DNA from: Planctomycetaceae bacterium
Lineage (GTDB): Bacteria; Planctomycetota; Planctomycetia; Planctomycetales; Planctomycetaceae
NCBI GenBank assembly: GCA_947463775.1
Contig: CANHVD010000187.1
Coordinates: 1 to 9,603 of the forward strand
Length of the DNA: 9,603 nt
Direction: 5' to 3'
Shown in pieces: positions 1 to 7,155 of the stretch; positions within the stretch are counted from its first letter, which is position 1; every line of letters starts with the position of its first letter. The translations under genes were made by a program, and so were the position numbers. The notes under the pieces were generated by a model that worked only from the letters and a program-made list of their open reading frames with translations, ran no database searches and was not told the origin of the DNA.

Positions 1-3000
1 CACGCTTTTGTACAGACCGATGATTCAACCGCCCCAAACCTCACTGTAGTTCCATCGCCTGAAGTATCGGACTGGATGACTGCAGAACCGAATCGCCCAA
101 GTCGTGATTTATGGCCAGGCCCTTTGTTTTTCTGTCTGGTTGTCGGGGCAGTCGCCACATTGAGCGTGATGATCGCACGCTGCCTGCAATGTCTGCGAAG
201 TATTCACCGCCATCGCACCACTGAGTTCGACGACCCGCTGAATGAACGCCTGCAGATGCTGTCGAAAAAACTGCGTCTCCGCCGAGTGCCTCGCATCATC
301 GTATCGGACGTGCTTTGCGGCCCGGCTGTGCTGGGAGTTTTGCGACATACGATTGTTTTGCCGCGATGTTTGCTGCAAACAAGTAGGTCCTTTCTGCCGG
401 AAAGGACTCTCGCCGAAGGCGAACCTGCGCGACTGGCATTAGAGAATGCAGGCATGCTAGAAGGCCCCGAGTGCACTCAGGTCGCGGCCAGCCGCGAAGT
501 CCTGCCCGGCAGGCAGGACCTACCAAAACCGCTGCCCGGCAGGCAGGACCTACCAAAACCGCTGCCCGGCAGGCAGGACCTACCAAAACCGCTGCCCGGC
601 AGGCAGGACTTACAGTATCTCGATCCCATCCTCGCCCACGAACTCCTCCACATCCGTCGCGGAGATCTGCGAACAGGCCTGCTGCAGGCCATCGTTCAAA
701 GTCTGTGGTGGTTTCATCCGGCCGTGTGGCTCTGCAACCGCTGGCTGTCGCGAGAAGCCGAGCGATGTTGTGACGAACAAGTCGTCGCAGAACTTGGCTG
801 TTCACCGGCTCAATACGCCCGCAGCCTGTTGTCAGTCATTGAAAGCAAACACGTACTGCAACCGATCCCTGTGTTCCCCGGCATGAAGCCTGTGGAAATC
901 ACATCTCAACGCATGGAGCGAATCATGTCCCTGAAAACCGGACTCAGAAAACAAACCCCACTCTGGTGCTGGCTGGCTGTTGCTGGGTTGGCGATTGTTG
1001 TGCTGCCGGGAGCAATCGCAAAGCCACAGTCGGACGAGAGCGTTGTCGAAGCACAACCAAAGGAGATGGCCTTACCTCAAGAGACGAAGGCAGCGGATGT
1101 CGCTGAGGTCGAAGTCTCAACGAAGACCTACCTCGTTGGCGACCTGGTCGAACGCCTTGCAAAAGAACAGAACCTTTCTTTGGACCAGGCAAGAGAAAGT
1201 TTGTTACAGATCTTTCAATCCTCTGTCGTGCCGGTACACCGTCATGATGTTCAAGGCGCCCCAGCCCCTCCTGTGCCGCCGCAGCAGCCATCGCCGCCTG
1301 TAGATTTATCTCCCCAAGTCATCCCGATGACCGGAGCCATTTCATCTTCAGCCACTGCAATTACAGTGTTGTCGTCATACGCTATCGACGGCGATCGAAT
1401 AGTCGTTGTTCAGTCCGCTGCGGGACATGCGACTCTACAGCAATACATCGACGCAGTCCGCCAGTACGGATTCACTACGTTTCAGGTCACCGCTCGGTAC
1501 ATCATGGGGCCACCCGAAGAGATCAACTCCTTGATGGAGTCTCTGCAACTGGAGAAGCCGTTTCCCAAAGCAGCCGAAGGCGAAACCGTTGCAAAATCAT
1601 CGCAGTCTGAAAAGCAGGCCCCACAATCGGCGGCCACGTTTTGCGTCGGTACCACGGGCATCGTTTCCATGGAGGAAGCTCGAAAGATAGAAGAACTGGC
1701 GCGTTCAAAGGCAGACTGTTTGTCGATTCAGTGTCCAAAGGTCAGCGCGATTAACGGTCAAGTCGCAACGATCCAAACCGGTGAAACAAAACCGTTCATC
1801 GTGGGATTCAAAGAGAACGATGAGCCCATGATTCGTACGGTGGTCGAAGGGTTGACGCTGCTTGTTATTCCGAAGGTCGTGGATAAGGGTCTTTTTCAAC
1901 TAAAGTCAGCGGCGTGTCTCGAAGGCACATCTGAGCAGCGCCTGATTGCCACGACAGGACGAGTGACCGCGACACCGAAGATGTTCACTTTGCCAGCCAT
2001 CACCCAAAAACGGCTTCAGACGACGGTCGAACTGCAGGAAAATCAGGCGTTTCTGCAATCAGGGATGATCACGACCGAAGGAGGAAAGTCGCGAGCTTTT
2101 CTCGCCGTCCTGGAGGCCAAACTCATCGCTCCTGAGGTGGCGGGAAAGGCCGTCGAAAAGGAAGGCAAAGGAGAAACCCTGAGAGCCTCCGGAGGGAATC
2201 CATGCAAAAGTGCAACAGAGCTAAAAAGCCTGATTCGCCTGCACGAAGATTTCATTGTGTCGCCTGATCTAAAGCTTACAAGCAACACACTGCTGGGCTT
2301 CTGCAATGACAAAGAGATATTGCTGGGCAATGTCCTGGAAGGGGCACTGCAGAAAATGGATACCCTCCATGCCGTTCCGCTTAACAAGCGGCAGACAATT
2401 CTGTGCAGCCTCGTTGAAAAGCGGCTTCCAGCATACTTGTACGATCAGCTCGTGCTTTATGAATTCGAATCTGTTGTTCCAGCGGAACGCAAAATCGCGA
2501 TCCGCGATAGCGTGGAATCCGAATTCACCGAGTTTATGGAGCAATTCCAGATACGCGAGAAGGCCAACAACGCGGAAGATTTCAGTCGCATAGTTACAGA
2601 GAAGGGAAGTTCTGTCGAAAACATGCGGGAGTCATTTTTTCGCACGAGAATTGTTACTGACTATGTGCAGTCACTCCCTGCGGAGTCGCCACTCCGTGAT
2701 CGTACCGCAATCGAGAGTCATTGCCGTCAGTTGATGTTTGAAGCTCGACTGCGTCAAAAGATCTCGTTGAGTGAGAATGGCTCTTCTCTTGCATCTGTTA
2801 TCAACGATCTTGACGAAAGGTATCGTGTCCCTATCGCGCGGAATGCAATATTACAAGGTGATCGAAAACTCACCGTCACTGAGCAGTTCGTCGATCAACC
2901 TCTGCTGGAGGTGCTAAAAAAGATAGTCGTTCCACATGGATTTCGAGTTGTTGTCGGACAGGAAGAGATCCTTATCACCGCACTAGCGCCGGAGAAATCT

Positions 3001-3810
3001 GCTTCAGTGGCAATGCCTCCTGAGCAATTGATTGTACTCACCTACAATGTCGCCGACCTCGTCACACCAATTGGGCGCACTGATGCAAAAATGGATTCTG
3101 CGCCACTTGTTGAGCTGATCAAAACGTCGATTGAACCGGAGTCATGGGAAACGGGACGTGGAACAATTAGTCCGCATTTAGAGACGATCTCCCTCGTGAT
3201 TCGTCAGACTGAAAATGGACACGACGGCATCCAAAAAATCCTTTCACAGCTTCGAAAGTCGTACGACAGTGTCAAGATATCCTGTCGTTTAATGAAGCTT
3301 ACGGCGGATTCCCATTTGAAGGGGCTGGAGCAGCGATGTTCATTACACGCCTTGATCGGCGGGCAACGGTGGGCTCTGCTGACGAAAAGTCGCAGCGAGG
3401 AGCTTCAGAAATTCCTGACGGACGAGAAGGTCGACATGCTTTCGTGTCCTGCCATCGTGACGATCTCCGGACAACCTGCTTTGATCGAAGTGGGGGTTGA
3501 CTCAGAATCCGCAGTCAACGGATTTCGGCTGTCGGCCAATCCGCATTTGATTGCTGACAGCAATGTCATTCGCCTGAACCACTCGGTCCAAATAGGCGAA
3601 ATGAAACCGGACTCAAAAGTTACGTCGCATGAGTCGCTCGTCGGTTCCGGGCAAACTCTGGTCTTGCTGATCGAACAGTCGGGCAAGGCCGATGTAACAC
3701 CCGATCGCTATGCTGTGCTGCTGACACCCGAGCACTTGAAGGAAGAGGAGGAGAAGGCCGAAGCCAAACAACCCTCAGCGACACAGTCCGAAGCAGTATT
3801 GAAGCCATAA
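1..3810 (+). CDS. M56 (BlaR1-type) membrane zinc peptidase with secretin-like and SurA-like modules (5' partial)
   Basis: The frame is open from base 1, so the Met codon at 76 is probably internal and the N-terminal membrane helices lie outside the window. Residues below count from that Met. One hydrophobic helix lies at about 14-34. The M56 signature follows: HELLH at 188-192, then a WWFHPAVW segment, then REAERCCDE with Glu229 as the likely third zinc ligand. A second helix at about 293-315 (WCWLAVAGLAIVVLPG) leads outside the membrane. The tail has a secretin-like part at 471-687 (CPKVSAINGQVATI), a SurA-N-like part at 742-895, an STN-like part at 931-975, a YNVADLV motif at 990 and a second secretin-like part at 1066-1220 (SCPAIVTISGQPALIEVG). 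The end is acidic. M56 proteins usually sense a signal and cleave a BlaI-type repressor; whether this one does is unknown, because the usual partner would lie upstream. Peptidase call is firm; tail modules are by eye. Confidence 0.85.
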   Translation, partial: HAFVQTDDSTAPNLTVVPSPEVSDWMTAEPNRPSRDLWPGPLFFCLVVGAVATLSVMIARCLQCLRSIHRHRTTEFDDPLNERLQMLSKKLRLRRVPRIIVSDVLCGPAVLGVLRHTIVLPRCLLQTSRSFLPERTLAEGEPARLALENAGMLEGPECTQVAASREVLPGRQDLPKPLPGRQDLPKPLPGRQDLPKPLPGRQDLQYLDPILAHELLHIRRGDLRTGLLQAIVQSLWWFHPAVWLCNRWLSREAERCCDEQVVAELGCSPAQYARSLLSVIESKHVLQPIPVFPGMKPVEITSQRMERIMSLKTGLRKQTPLWCWLAVAGLAIVVLPGAIAKPQSDESVVEAQPKEMALPQETKAADVAEVEVSTKTYLVGDLVERLAKEQNLSLDQARESLLQIFQSSVVPVHRHDVQGAPAPPVPPQQPSPPVDLSPQVIPMTGAISSSATAITVLSSYAIDGDRIVVVQSAAGHATLQQYIDAVRQYGFTTFQVTARYIMGPPEEINSLMESLQLEKPFPKAAEGETVAKSSQSEKQAPQSAATFCVGTTGIVSMEEARKIEELARSKADCLSIQCPKVSAINGQVATIQTGETKPFIVGFKENDEPMIRTVVEGLTLLVIPKVVDKGLFQLKSAACLEGTSEQRLIATTGRVTATPKMFTLPAITQKRLQTTVELQENQAFLQSGMITTEGGKSRAFLAVLEAKLIAPEVAGKAVEKEGKGETLRASGGNPCKSATELKSLIRLHEDFIVSPDLKLTSNTLLGFCNDKEILLGNVLEGALQKMDTLHAVPLNKRQTILCSLVEKRLPAYLYDQLVLYEFESVVPAERKIAIRDSVESEFTEFMEQFQIREKANNAEDFSRIVTEKGSSVENMRESFFRTRIVTDYVQSLPAESPLRDRTAIESHCRQLMFEARLRQKISLSENGSSLASVINDLDERYRVPIARNAILQGDRKLTVTEQFVDQPLLEVLKKIVVPHGFRVVVGQEEILITALAPEKSASVAMPPEQLIVLTYNVADLVTPIGRTDAKMDSAPLVELIKTSIEPESWETGRGTISPHLETISLVIRQTENGHDGIQKILSQLRKSYDSVKISCRLMKLTADSHLKGLEQRCSLHALIGGQRWALLTKSRSEELQKFLTDEKVDMLSCPAIVTISGQPALIEVGVDSESAVNGFRLSANPHLIADSNVIRLNHSVQIGEMKPDSKVTSHESLVGSGQTLVLLIEQSGKADVTPDRYAVLLTPEHLKEEEEKAEAKQPSATQSEAVLKP
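387..422. repeat. Two adjacent small palindromes inside the M56 coding region
   Basis: GTCCTTT (387-393) pairs perfectly with AAAGGAC (401-407) around a 7-base loop. Directly after it, TCGCC-GAA-GGCGA (410-422) is a second perfect hairpin. They encode SRSFLPERTLAEGE, at the point where M56 proteins normally pass within a few residues from the ILLP-type strand to the HExxH helix. The palindromes look like non-coding repeat DNA captured in frame. Confidence 0.6.
499..620 (+). repeat. 30-bp in-frame tandem repeat, about 3.9 copies, with a perfect hairpin at its start
   Basis: A 30-base unit beginning CTGCCCGGCAGGCAGGACC starts at 502, 532, 562 and 592. The first three units are identical; the fourth diverges after base 619. 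The unit is a multiple of three and encodes LPGRQDLPKP three times and then LPGRQDL. At the left end GTCCTGCC (499-506) and GGCAGGAC (512-519) form a perfect 8-bp inverted repeat, and later units keep most of it. The array ends 17 bases before the HELLH codons. Copy number could change without shifting the frame. Confidence 0.95.
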
Positions 3811-4307
3811 ACACAGCGAGCGGCTGGGCGTCAGCCCTCCGTGTCTCCCTGAACTTTGACTCGTTCATTGTAGTCAGCGTTCTGGTCAGCGCCCCATCAA
3901 GTTAAGCCGAAAGCCTTTGTGATTCGGCCCAAGGGGCCAGCAACATGTCAGCCCAGGGCAACGCCCTGGGAACGAGATCCACCGTAATTATTAAGCCCTG
4001 AAAGGGCGGAACAAATCGTGTTCATGATTTCATTCGTCCGTTTGTCATGAATTTGTGCCGCGCCGTTGGGGCTTTGCATTCTTTGATTTCATACCAAGGG
4101 CGTTGCCCCTCGCTGAGTTCTGGTTGCCCCATTCGGGGCGGAATCGCAGATTTCGTTTGGTGAAATCATCGCCGGATTCACAGGATTCGAGCTCACACGG
4201 GGCGGCTTTTATCCACGTTTATGGATTCCCTTGCCCCAAGGCTGATGTGCATGAGCTTTTCAATCTGTATCACGATAATGCCGACGCGCACTCTGCAGCG
4301 CGGAAAC
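3811..4307. other. Non-coding spacer rich in palindromes, between convergent genes
   Basis: No convincing gene is seen. A plus-strand frame at 4055-4348 runs through the terminator hairpin and resembles no family I know. The start holds an imperfect hairpin (3811-3844: ACAC...GTGT outside, GGCTG-GGCGT-CAGCC inside) with no T-run, so it is not a clear terminator for the upstream gene. A short hairpin GCCCC-ATTC-GGGGC lies at 4126-4139, just right of the larger palindromic element. From about 4150 to 4300 I see nothing recognisable. Confidence 0.6.
3950..4114. repeat. Imperfect palindromic dispersed element, about 165 bp
   Basis: The two halves are imperfect inverted copies. On the left, a CCCAGGGC-AAC-GCCCTGGG hairpin (3952-3970) and GCCCT-GAA-AGGGC (3995-4007) are followed by CGGAACAAA. 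On the right, the complementary order is CATGAATTTGTGCCG, GCCGTTGGGGCT and AAGGGCGTTGCCCC (4097-4110). At the centre TTCATGA (4021-4027) pairs with TCATGAA (4045-4051). No transposase or open frame is inside, so a non-autonomous or structural repeat is the best reading. Similar CCCAGGGCAACGCCCTGGG blocks are, from memory, common between planctomycete genes. Confidence 0.65.
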
Positions 4308-4344
4308 GAAAAATGCCCCGGAAGCAATCACGCTTCCGGGGCAT
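4308..4344 (-). terminator. Rho-independent terminator of the exported-protein gene
   Basis: Perfect 13-bp stem ATGCCCCGGAAGC (4313-4325) with GCTTCCGGGGCAT (4332-4344) and a 6-base loop. Read on the minus strand, the stem is followed directly by a TTTTT run (4312-4308) and then CGTTTCC. It sits about 45 bases past the stop codon of the minus-strand gene ending at 4389. Confidence 0.9.
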
Positions 4345-4388
4345 ATGATAGAATGCTACGAGTCGCCTCTCTTTAGGCTGAGCTCAAT

Positions 4389-5486
4389 TTACGGCAACGC
4401 AATGGTCTTCAGATTCTGAGGACCACCTTCAGCCTGCACGAGAACCAGCGCTGACGTTTCATTCAGCTTGTCCAACTGCACCACTCCCGCCATGGATTCA
4501 ACGGTTTCATACTTCTGTCCGGCACTGCCGCCACCGCTGACGGGCTCTGTCAGGCCTTTGTTTTCTTTCAGGCCCGCTGTTGTAATCTTCATAACGCCGC
4601 GAGCACTGTTGCTGAGCAATAGATATTCAGCTCCGTCTTTCGAATAGCTGATCATGTCGAGTGGACGATTGCGGTTGCCCAGTTCTGCCACAGTCGTTGC
4701 CTTGACCTTTTCGCCGGAGGCTGACAATTCCTTGACCGGAATCTTCACCAGCGGCGTACAAACATAGGCTCCCAAAATGCTTGGTTCGCCATCAATCATC
4801 ATGGCCACGAAGGTTCTCATCGCTGAAGAATCTTCGCTCTTGCCATGAGCCGCATGATAAATCTCAACGCCAATGCCTTTGTCGGCATCGGCGAACGGAA
4901 AGCTAATCTCTCGCACGGTTGATGCTGACTGAGCAGTGCTAAGTCCTGACACCAACAGCTTGTTCTCGAAGAACGCGATATCGGTGATGGAGTCAGTCCG
5001 ACGATTTTGAGCTCGTCGACCTTCACCAACGACCTTGTCTTCCGGAGCGTTGGCCAGTGCCGCCTTCGAAAACTTGATGTCCTTCAGCGACAGCTCGGAA
5101 ATCTTGCCTGCTCCATCGATCTGCACGAGGGCTGCGTGGTCGTCGGCCGTAACTGCAACGAATGCAGCTCCGGTGCGAGGATTCACGGCCACATCATTGA
5201 CTTCCACCTTTTTGGCGTGCAGTTCATTGGCGATTGCTGTGGGCAGATCGTCAATGTTGATTGAGGCGGCTGCTGCATCGCCTTCGGTGTTGCCAGTTGC
5301 AATCGCGAACACCGTGGCGTTCTTCGCATCACCGACAAACAGAATGTCTTCAGGGCCAAACGCCAGAGTTGTGGCGGACTTCAGTTCTGGAGTTCCCGGC
5401 TTAAGTCCCCAAACATCGGCTGCAGTGGCGACATTGATCGCAGAAAAAAACAGTGCGGCGGCAAGGCTGACGCGTTTCAGTAACAT
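4389..5486 (-). CDS. Exported protein of unknown function, possibly beta-propeller-like
   Basis: 365 residues from ATG, with a GAGGAAA Shine-Dalgarno. The N-terminus is a clear Sec signal peptide: KR, a hydrophobic stretch, and a VATA-AD cleavage site after about residue 22. The mature part begins DVWGLKPGTPEL and goes on to a TLAFGPEDILFVGDAKNATVF-type strand pattern. Later segments such as ITDIAFFENKLLVSGLS, SILGAYVCTPLVKIPVKEL and DMISYSKDGAEYLLLSN look like the strand-turn-strand blades of secreted propeller proteins. I see no catalytic motif, haem site or membrane anchor. I recognise similar exported proteins with this opening but know no assigned role. It is the last gene on its strand before a terminator, and about 300 bases with repeats separate it from the gene upstream, so it is probably transcribed alone. 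The propeller idea is inference. Confidence 0.85.
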   Translation of the reverse strand: MLLKRVSLAAALFFSAINVATAADVWGLKPGTPELKSATTLAFGPEDILFVGDAKNATVFAIATGNTEGDAAAASINIDDLPTAIANELHAKKVEVNDVAVNPRTGAAFVAVTADDHAALVQIDGAGKISELSLKDIKFSKAALANAPEDKVVGEGRRAQNRRTDSITDIAFFENKLLVSGLSTAQSASTVREISFPFADADKGIGVEIYHAAHGKSEDSSAMRTFVAMMIDGEPSILGAYVCTPLVKIPVKELSASGEKVKATTVAELGNRNRPLDMISYSKDGAEYLLLSNSARGVMKITTAGLKENKGLTEPVSGGGSAGQKYETVESMAGVVQLDKLNETSALVLVQAEGGPQNLKTIALP

Positions 5487-5491
5487 GACGA

Positions 5492-5498
5492 TTTCCTC
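5492..5498 (-). promoter_or_regulatory. Ribosome binding site of the exported-protein gene
   Basis: Minus-strand GAGGAAA ends five bases before the ATG at 5486. This supports that start together with the signal peptide that begins immediately after it. Confidence 0.75.
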
Positions 5499-5605
5499 AG
5501 TTGGGCAGGCTATTTGGGAATAGGCTTAGTCTACCCATGCAATATGTGCGGTCCGTGCTCAATCGTCAAGCTGCTCTGCCCTTGACTGGACAGCGCAACA
5601 CACTG

Positions 5606-5760
5606 CCTTCTCCCCCTCGGGGGAGAAGGTGGCCGATAGGCCGGATGAGGGGGCTTTCATTGATGGTAGCGTTGTAAAGCGGCCCTCTCCCCCAGTTTTT
5701 TTCGAGAAAGCTGCCTTGGGGCCCCACGCAGCATCCGCAAAAAACTGGGCGAGAGGGGGA
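5606..5760. repeat. Palindromic dispersed repeat in the spacer (MITE-like)
   Basis: CCTTCTCCCCC-TC-GGGGGAGAAGG (5606-5629) is a perfect 11-bp inverted repeat, followed by GGTGGCCGATAGGCCGGATGAGGG. From memory, this combination recurs between genes in many GC-rich bacteria. A second, larger imperfect hairpin spans 5683-5758: CCCTCTCCCCCAGTTTTTT on the left matches CCCTCTCGCCCAGTTTTTT read from the right on the other strand, around a TGGGGCCCCA centre (5717-5726). No coding capacity is visible. It lies just downstream of the TIGR03123-type gene but is not a standard terminator. Confidence 0.7.
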
Positions 5761-5782
5761 GGCATGGCGATGTGTAGTGCTC

Positions 5783-6883
5783 TTAATACAGCGACTCAGT
5801 CGGCAGCAGGTCATCCTGACAACGTTCAGCCGCCAGACGTGCAACAGCAAAGGCCGGCGCGGAACGACTGACGTTGCGAACAAACATTTCCGACAGATTA
5901 TGGACGGCCGCGAAGCTGGATTCACCCACCTCCTGAATCACTCGTTCCGCCAGCCAGGCACCACTTCCGCTGATCACCGCATGAATCTTTGTCACGCTCG
6001 AATCCGCCACTAACTTGCGAACATACTGGCAGCGGTTCTTCACCGCTACGGTAATCTGCTGAAGCTGCTGCTCAGCAATGTGCTCGGCAATCTTCACCAA
6101 CTGAGATTCTGATAGCTCCGTCGCATCGCAGCAAAGCATATGAGCCAGGCGGTTTAGCGAAGCTTCACGAGTCAAAGGCCTCCCGTCAGCGGTTTCGCAG
6201 CTGCCTGCATCCGCCATGATATCACCCGTCAGCAGATGGACGTCCAATGCCGTCGCAAACAACTCGGCGGCAACAGGAATCTGGCAGACGTGAATCGGAC
6301 CGCCATCGTCTTCCTCTGGCGAAAGCGGTACCGTCTGTACGATCGCACAAACAGGAGTTCGCCCGACACCAGTGTAGAGCAGCTCCGATGCAGCCAGTCG
6401 CTCCAGATCCGTGCGGCCTTCCGGAATCGGCAGGCCATCGATCAGAGGAATAATGTCCGTCGTTGTGGAACCGATATCGATCAGCACAGCCGGCCCGGAG
6501 GGAGCTGCTCGACCCGCCCATGTTGCCAGGGCATGCCAGTTGGAAGCGCCGGCCAGTTGAGGCAGTTCTATTGCATCAGCCGCTTCTGCAAATTCGCCCG
6601 AGGTCAGCCAGACTCGAATCAGAGATCCTGCGAAGACCCCCTGCACAGCTTCAATGATGAACTGAACGCCTTCGGCCTTGGTCTGAAAACAGTCCGCAAG
6701 TTCCGCCGTCATCGTTAACGCTACGATATCCGGAGCAGCGTCGCGATAAAGCGGCAGCTGCTTCAGAATCCCGCGCAGGCCATCGCGATTCTGCCAGATT
6801 GCAAAGCTGATGCTGACGGATTCACCATCGGCAGTGGAAGCCTTGATATTTGCTCCACCAATATCCAGTCCAAGGACTCGCAC
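5783..6883 (-). CDS. H4MPT-linked C1 pathway protein, TIGR03123/MfnF-like ASKHA-fold enzyme
   Basis: 366 residues from a GTG start. The protein has the ASKHA nucleotide-binding layout of the hydantoinase/oxoprolinase relatives: phosphate-1 loop GLDIGGANIKA at 5-15, MTAELADCF at 58-66 (a hallmark of this subfamily), phosphate-2 loop DIGSTTTDI at 136-144, LLYTGVGRTP at 168-177 and adenosine motif ISGSGAWLAE at 304-313. The archaeal homologue MfnF joins the aminomethylfuran unit to a tyramine-glutamate moiety in methanofuran synthesis. In bacteria with the H4MPT pathway the homologue is expected to act on the related methylofuran, but the exact substrate here is inferred. A TTG at 6922 would add 13 residues but has no ribosome site. 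No other C1-pathway genes are in the window. The next gene upstream on the strand is the deoxyhypusine synthase-like gene. Confidence 0.85.
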   Translation of the reverse strand: MRVLGLDIGGANIKASTADGESVSISFAIWQNRDGLRGILKQLPLYRDAAPDIVALTMTAELADCFQTKAEGVQFIIEAVQGVFAGSLIRVWLTSGEFAEAADAIELPQLAGASNWHALATWAGRAAPSGPAVLIDIGSTTTDIIPLIDGLPIPEGRTDLERLAASELLYTGVGRTPVCAIVQTVPLSPEEDDGGPIHVCQIPVAAELFATALDVHLLTGDIMADAGSCETADGRPLTREASLNRLAHMLCCDATELSESQLVKIAEHIAEQQLQQITVAVKNRCQYVRKLVADSSVTKIHAVISGSGAWLAERVIQEVGESSFAAVHNLSEMFVRNVSRSAPAFAVARLAAERCQDDLLPTESLY

Positions 6884-6892
6884 GCTTTGCTG

Positions 6893-6898
6893 TTCTCC
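6893..6898 (-). promoter_or_regulatory. Ribosome binding site deciding a GTG start
   Basis: Minus-strand GGAGAA lies nine bases before the GTG at 6883. The upstream TTG at 6922 is preceded by CTGAACCTAAATC, with no purine-rich site. The GTG start also places the VLGLDIGG strand right at the N-terminus, as usual in this family. Confidence 0.55.
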
Positions 6899-6978
6899 AG
6901 TGATGTTACGCGATTGCCGCAAGATTTAGGTTCAGATGTCGATGCGTGTCTGGTGAAGAGGCAAACACTAATCCGTAG

Positions 6979-6998
6979 GTTGGACATTCTTGTCCGAC
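6979..6998. repeat. Short palindromic spacer repeat
   Basis: GTTGGACA (6979-6986) and TGTCCGAC (6991-6998) pair with one mismatch around TTCT, inside a longer CCGTAGGTTGGACATTCTTG context. I believe near-identical GTAGGTCGGACA...TGTCCGAC units recur in planctomycete spacers, but this is recalled, not checked. Confidence 0.5.
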
Positions 6999-7026
6999 GG
7001 ACTTTTTCGGGATGGAATGCGGCCCC

Positions 7027-7090
7027 GTTTAACGGCAAGCCGCAGGCGTCGGCGAAATCTTGCGACAACGCCTGCGGCTTACCGCTAAAC
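7027..7090. repeat. 23-bp inverted repeat (hairpin element) between two minus-strand genes
   Basis: The left arm (7027-7049) reads GTTTAACGGCAAGCCGCAGG and then CGT. The right arm (7068-7090) is its reverse complement except at two positions, around an 18-base loop. It starts about 65 bases past the stop of the deoxyhypusine synthase-like gene. On that strand no T-run follows, so it is more likely a dispersed structural repeat than a terminator, though a folded RNA could still protect or attenuate the transcript. Confidence 0.8.
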
Positions 7091-7155
7091 GATGAAATCA
7101 CCGACTTGCTATCGCATCCCAGCTGATCACGGTGCCACTCGACACCGAACTAACG

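Noticed and set aside
499..620. Tandem repeat as a CRISPR array
   Set aside because: Units are directly adjacent with no variable spacers, and they are translated in frame.
471..805. Long open frames on other frames and on the opposite strand across the 30-bp repeat
   Set aside because: They are by-products of the stop-free repeat unit; the peptidase frame carries the conserved motifs on both sides.
3811..3844. Hairpin as the terminator of the peptidase gene
   Set aside because: The inner stem is only five pairs and no T-run follows.
4055..4348. Open plus-strand frame of 97 codons in the spacer
   Set aside because: It runs through the palindromic element and the terminator hairpin, has no ribosome site and resembles no family.
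7027..7090. Hairpin as a rho-independent terminator of the deoxyhypusine synthase-like gene
   Set aside because: No T-run follows the stem on the minus strand, and the 18-base loop is long for a terminator.
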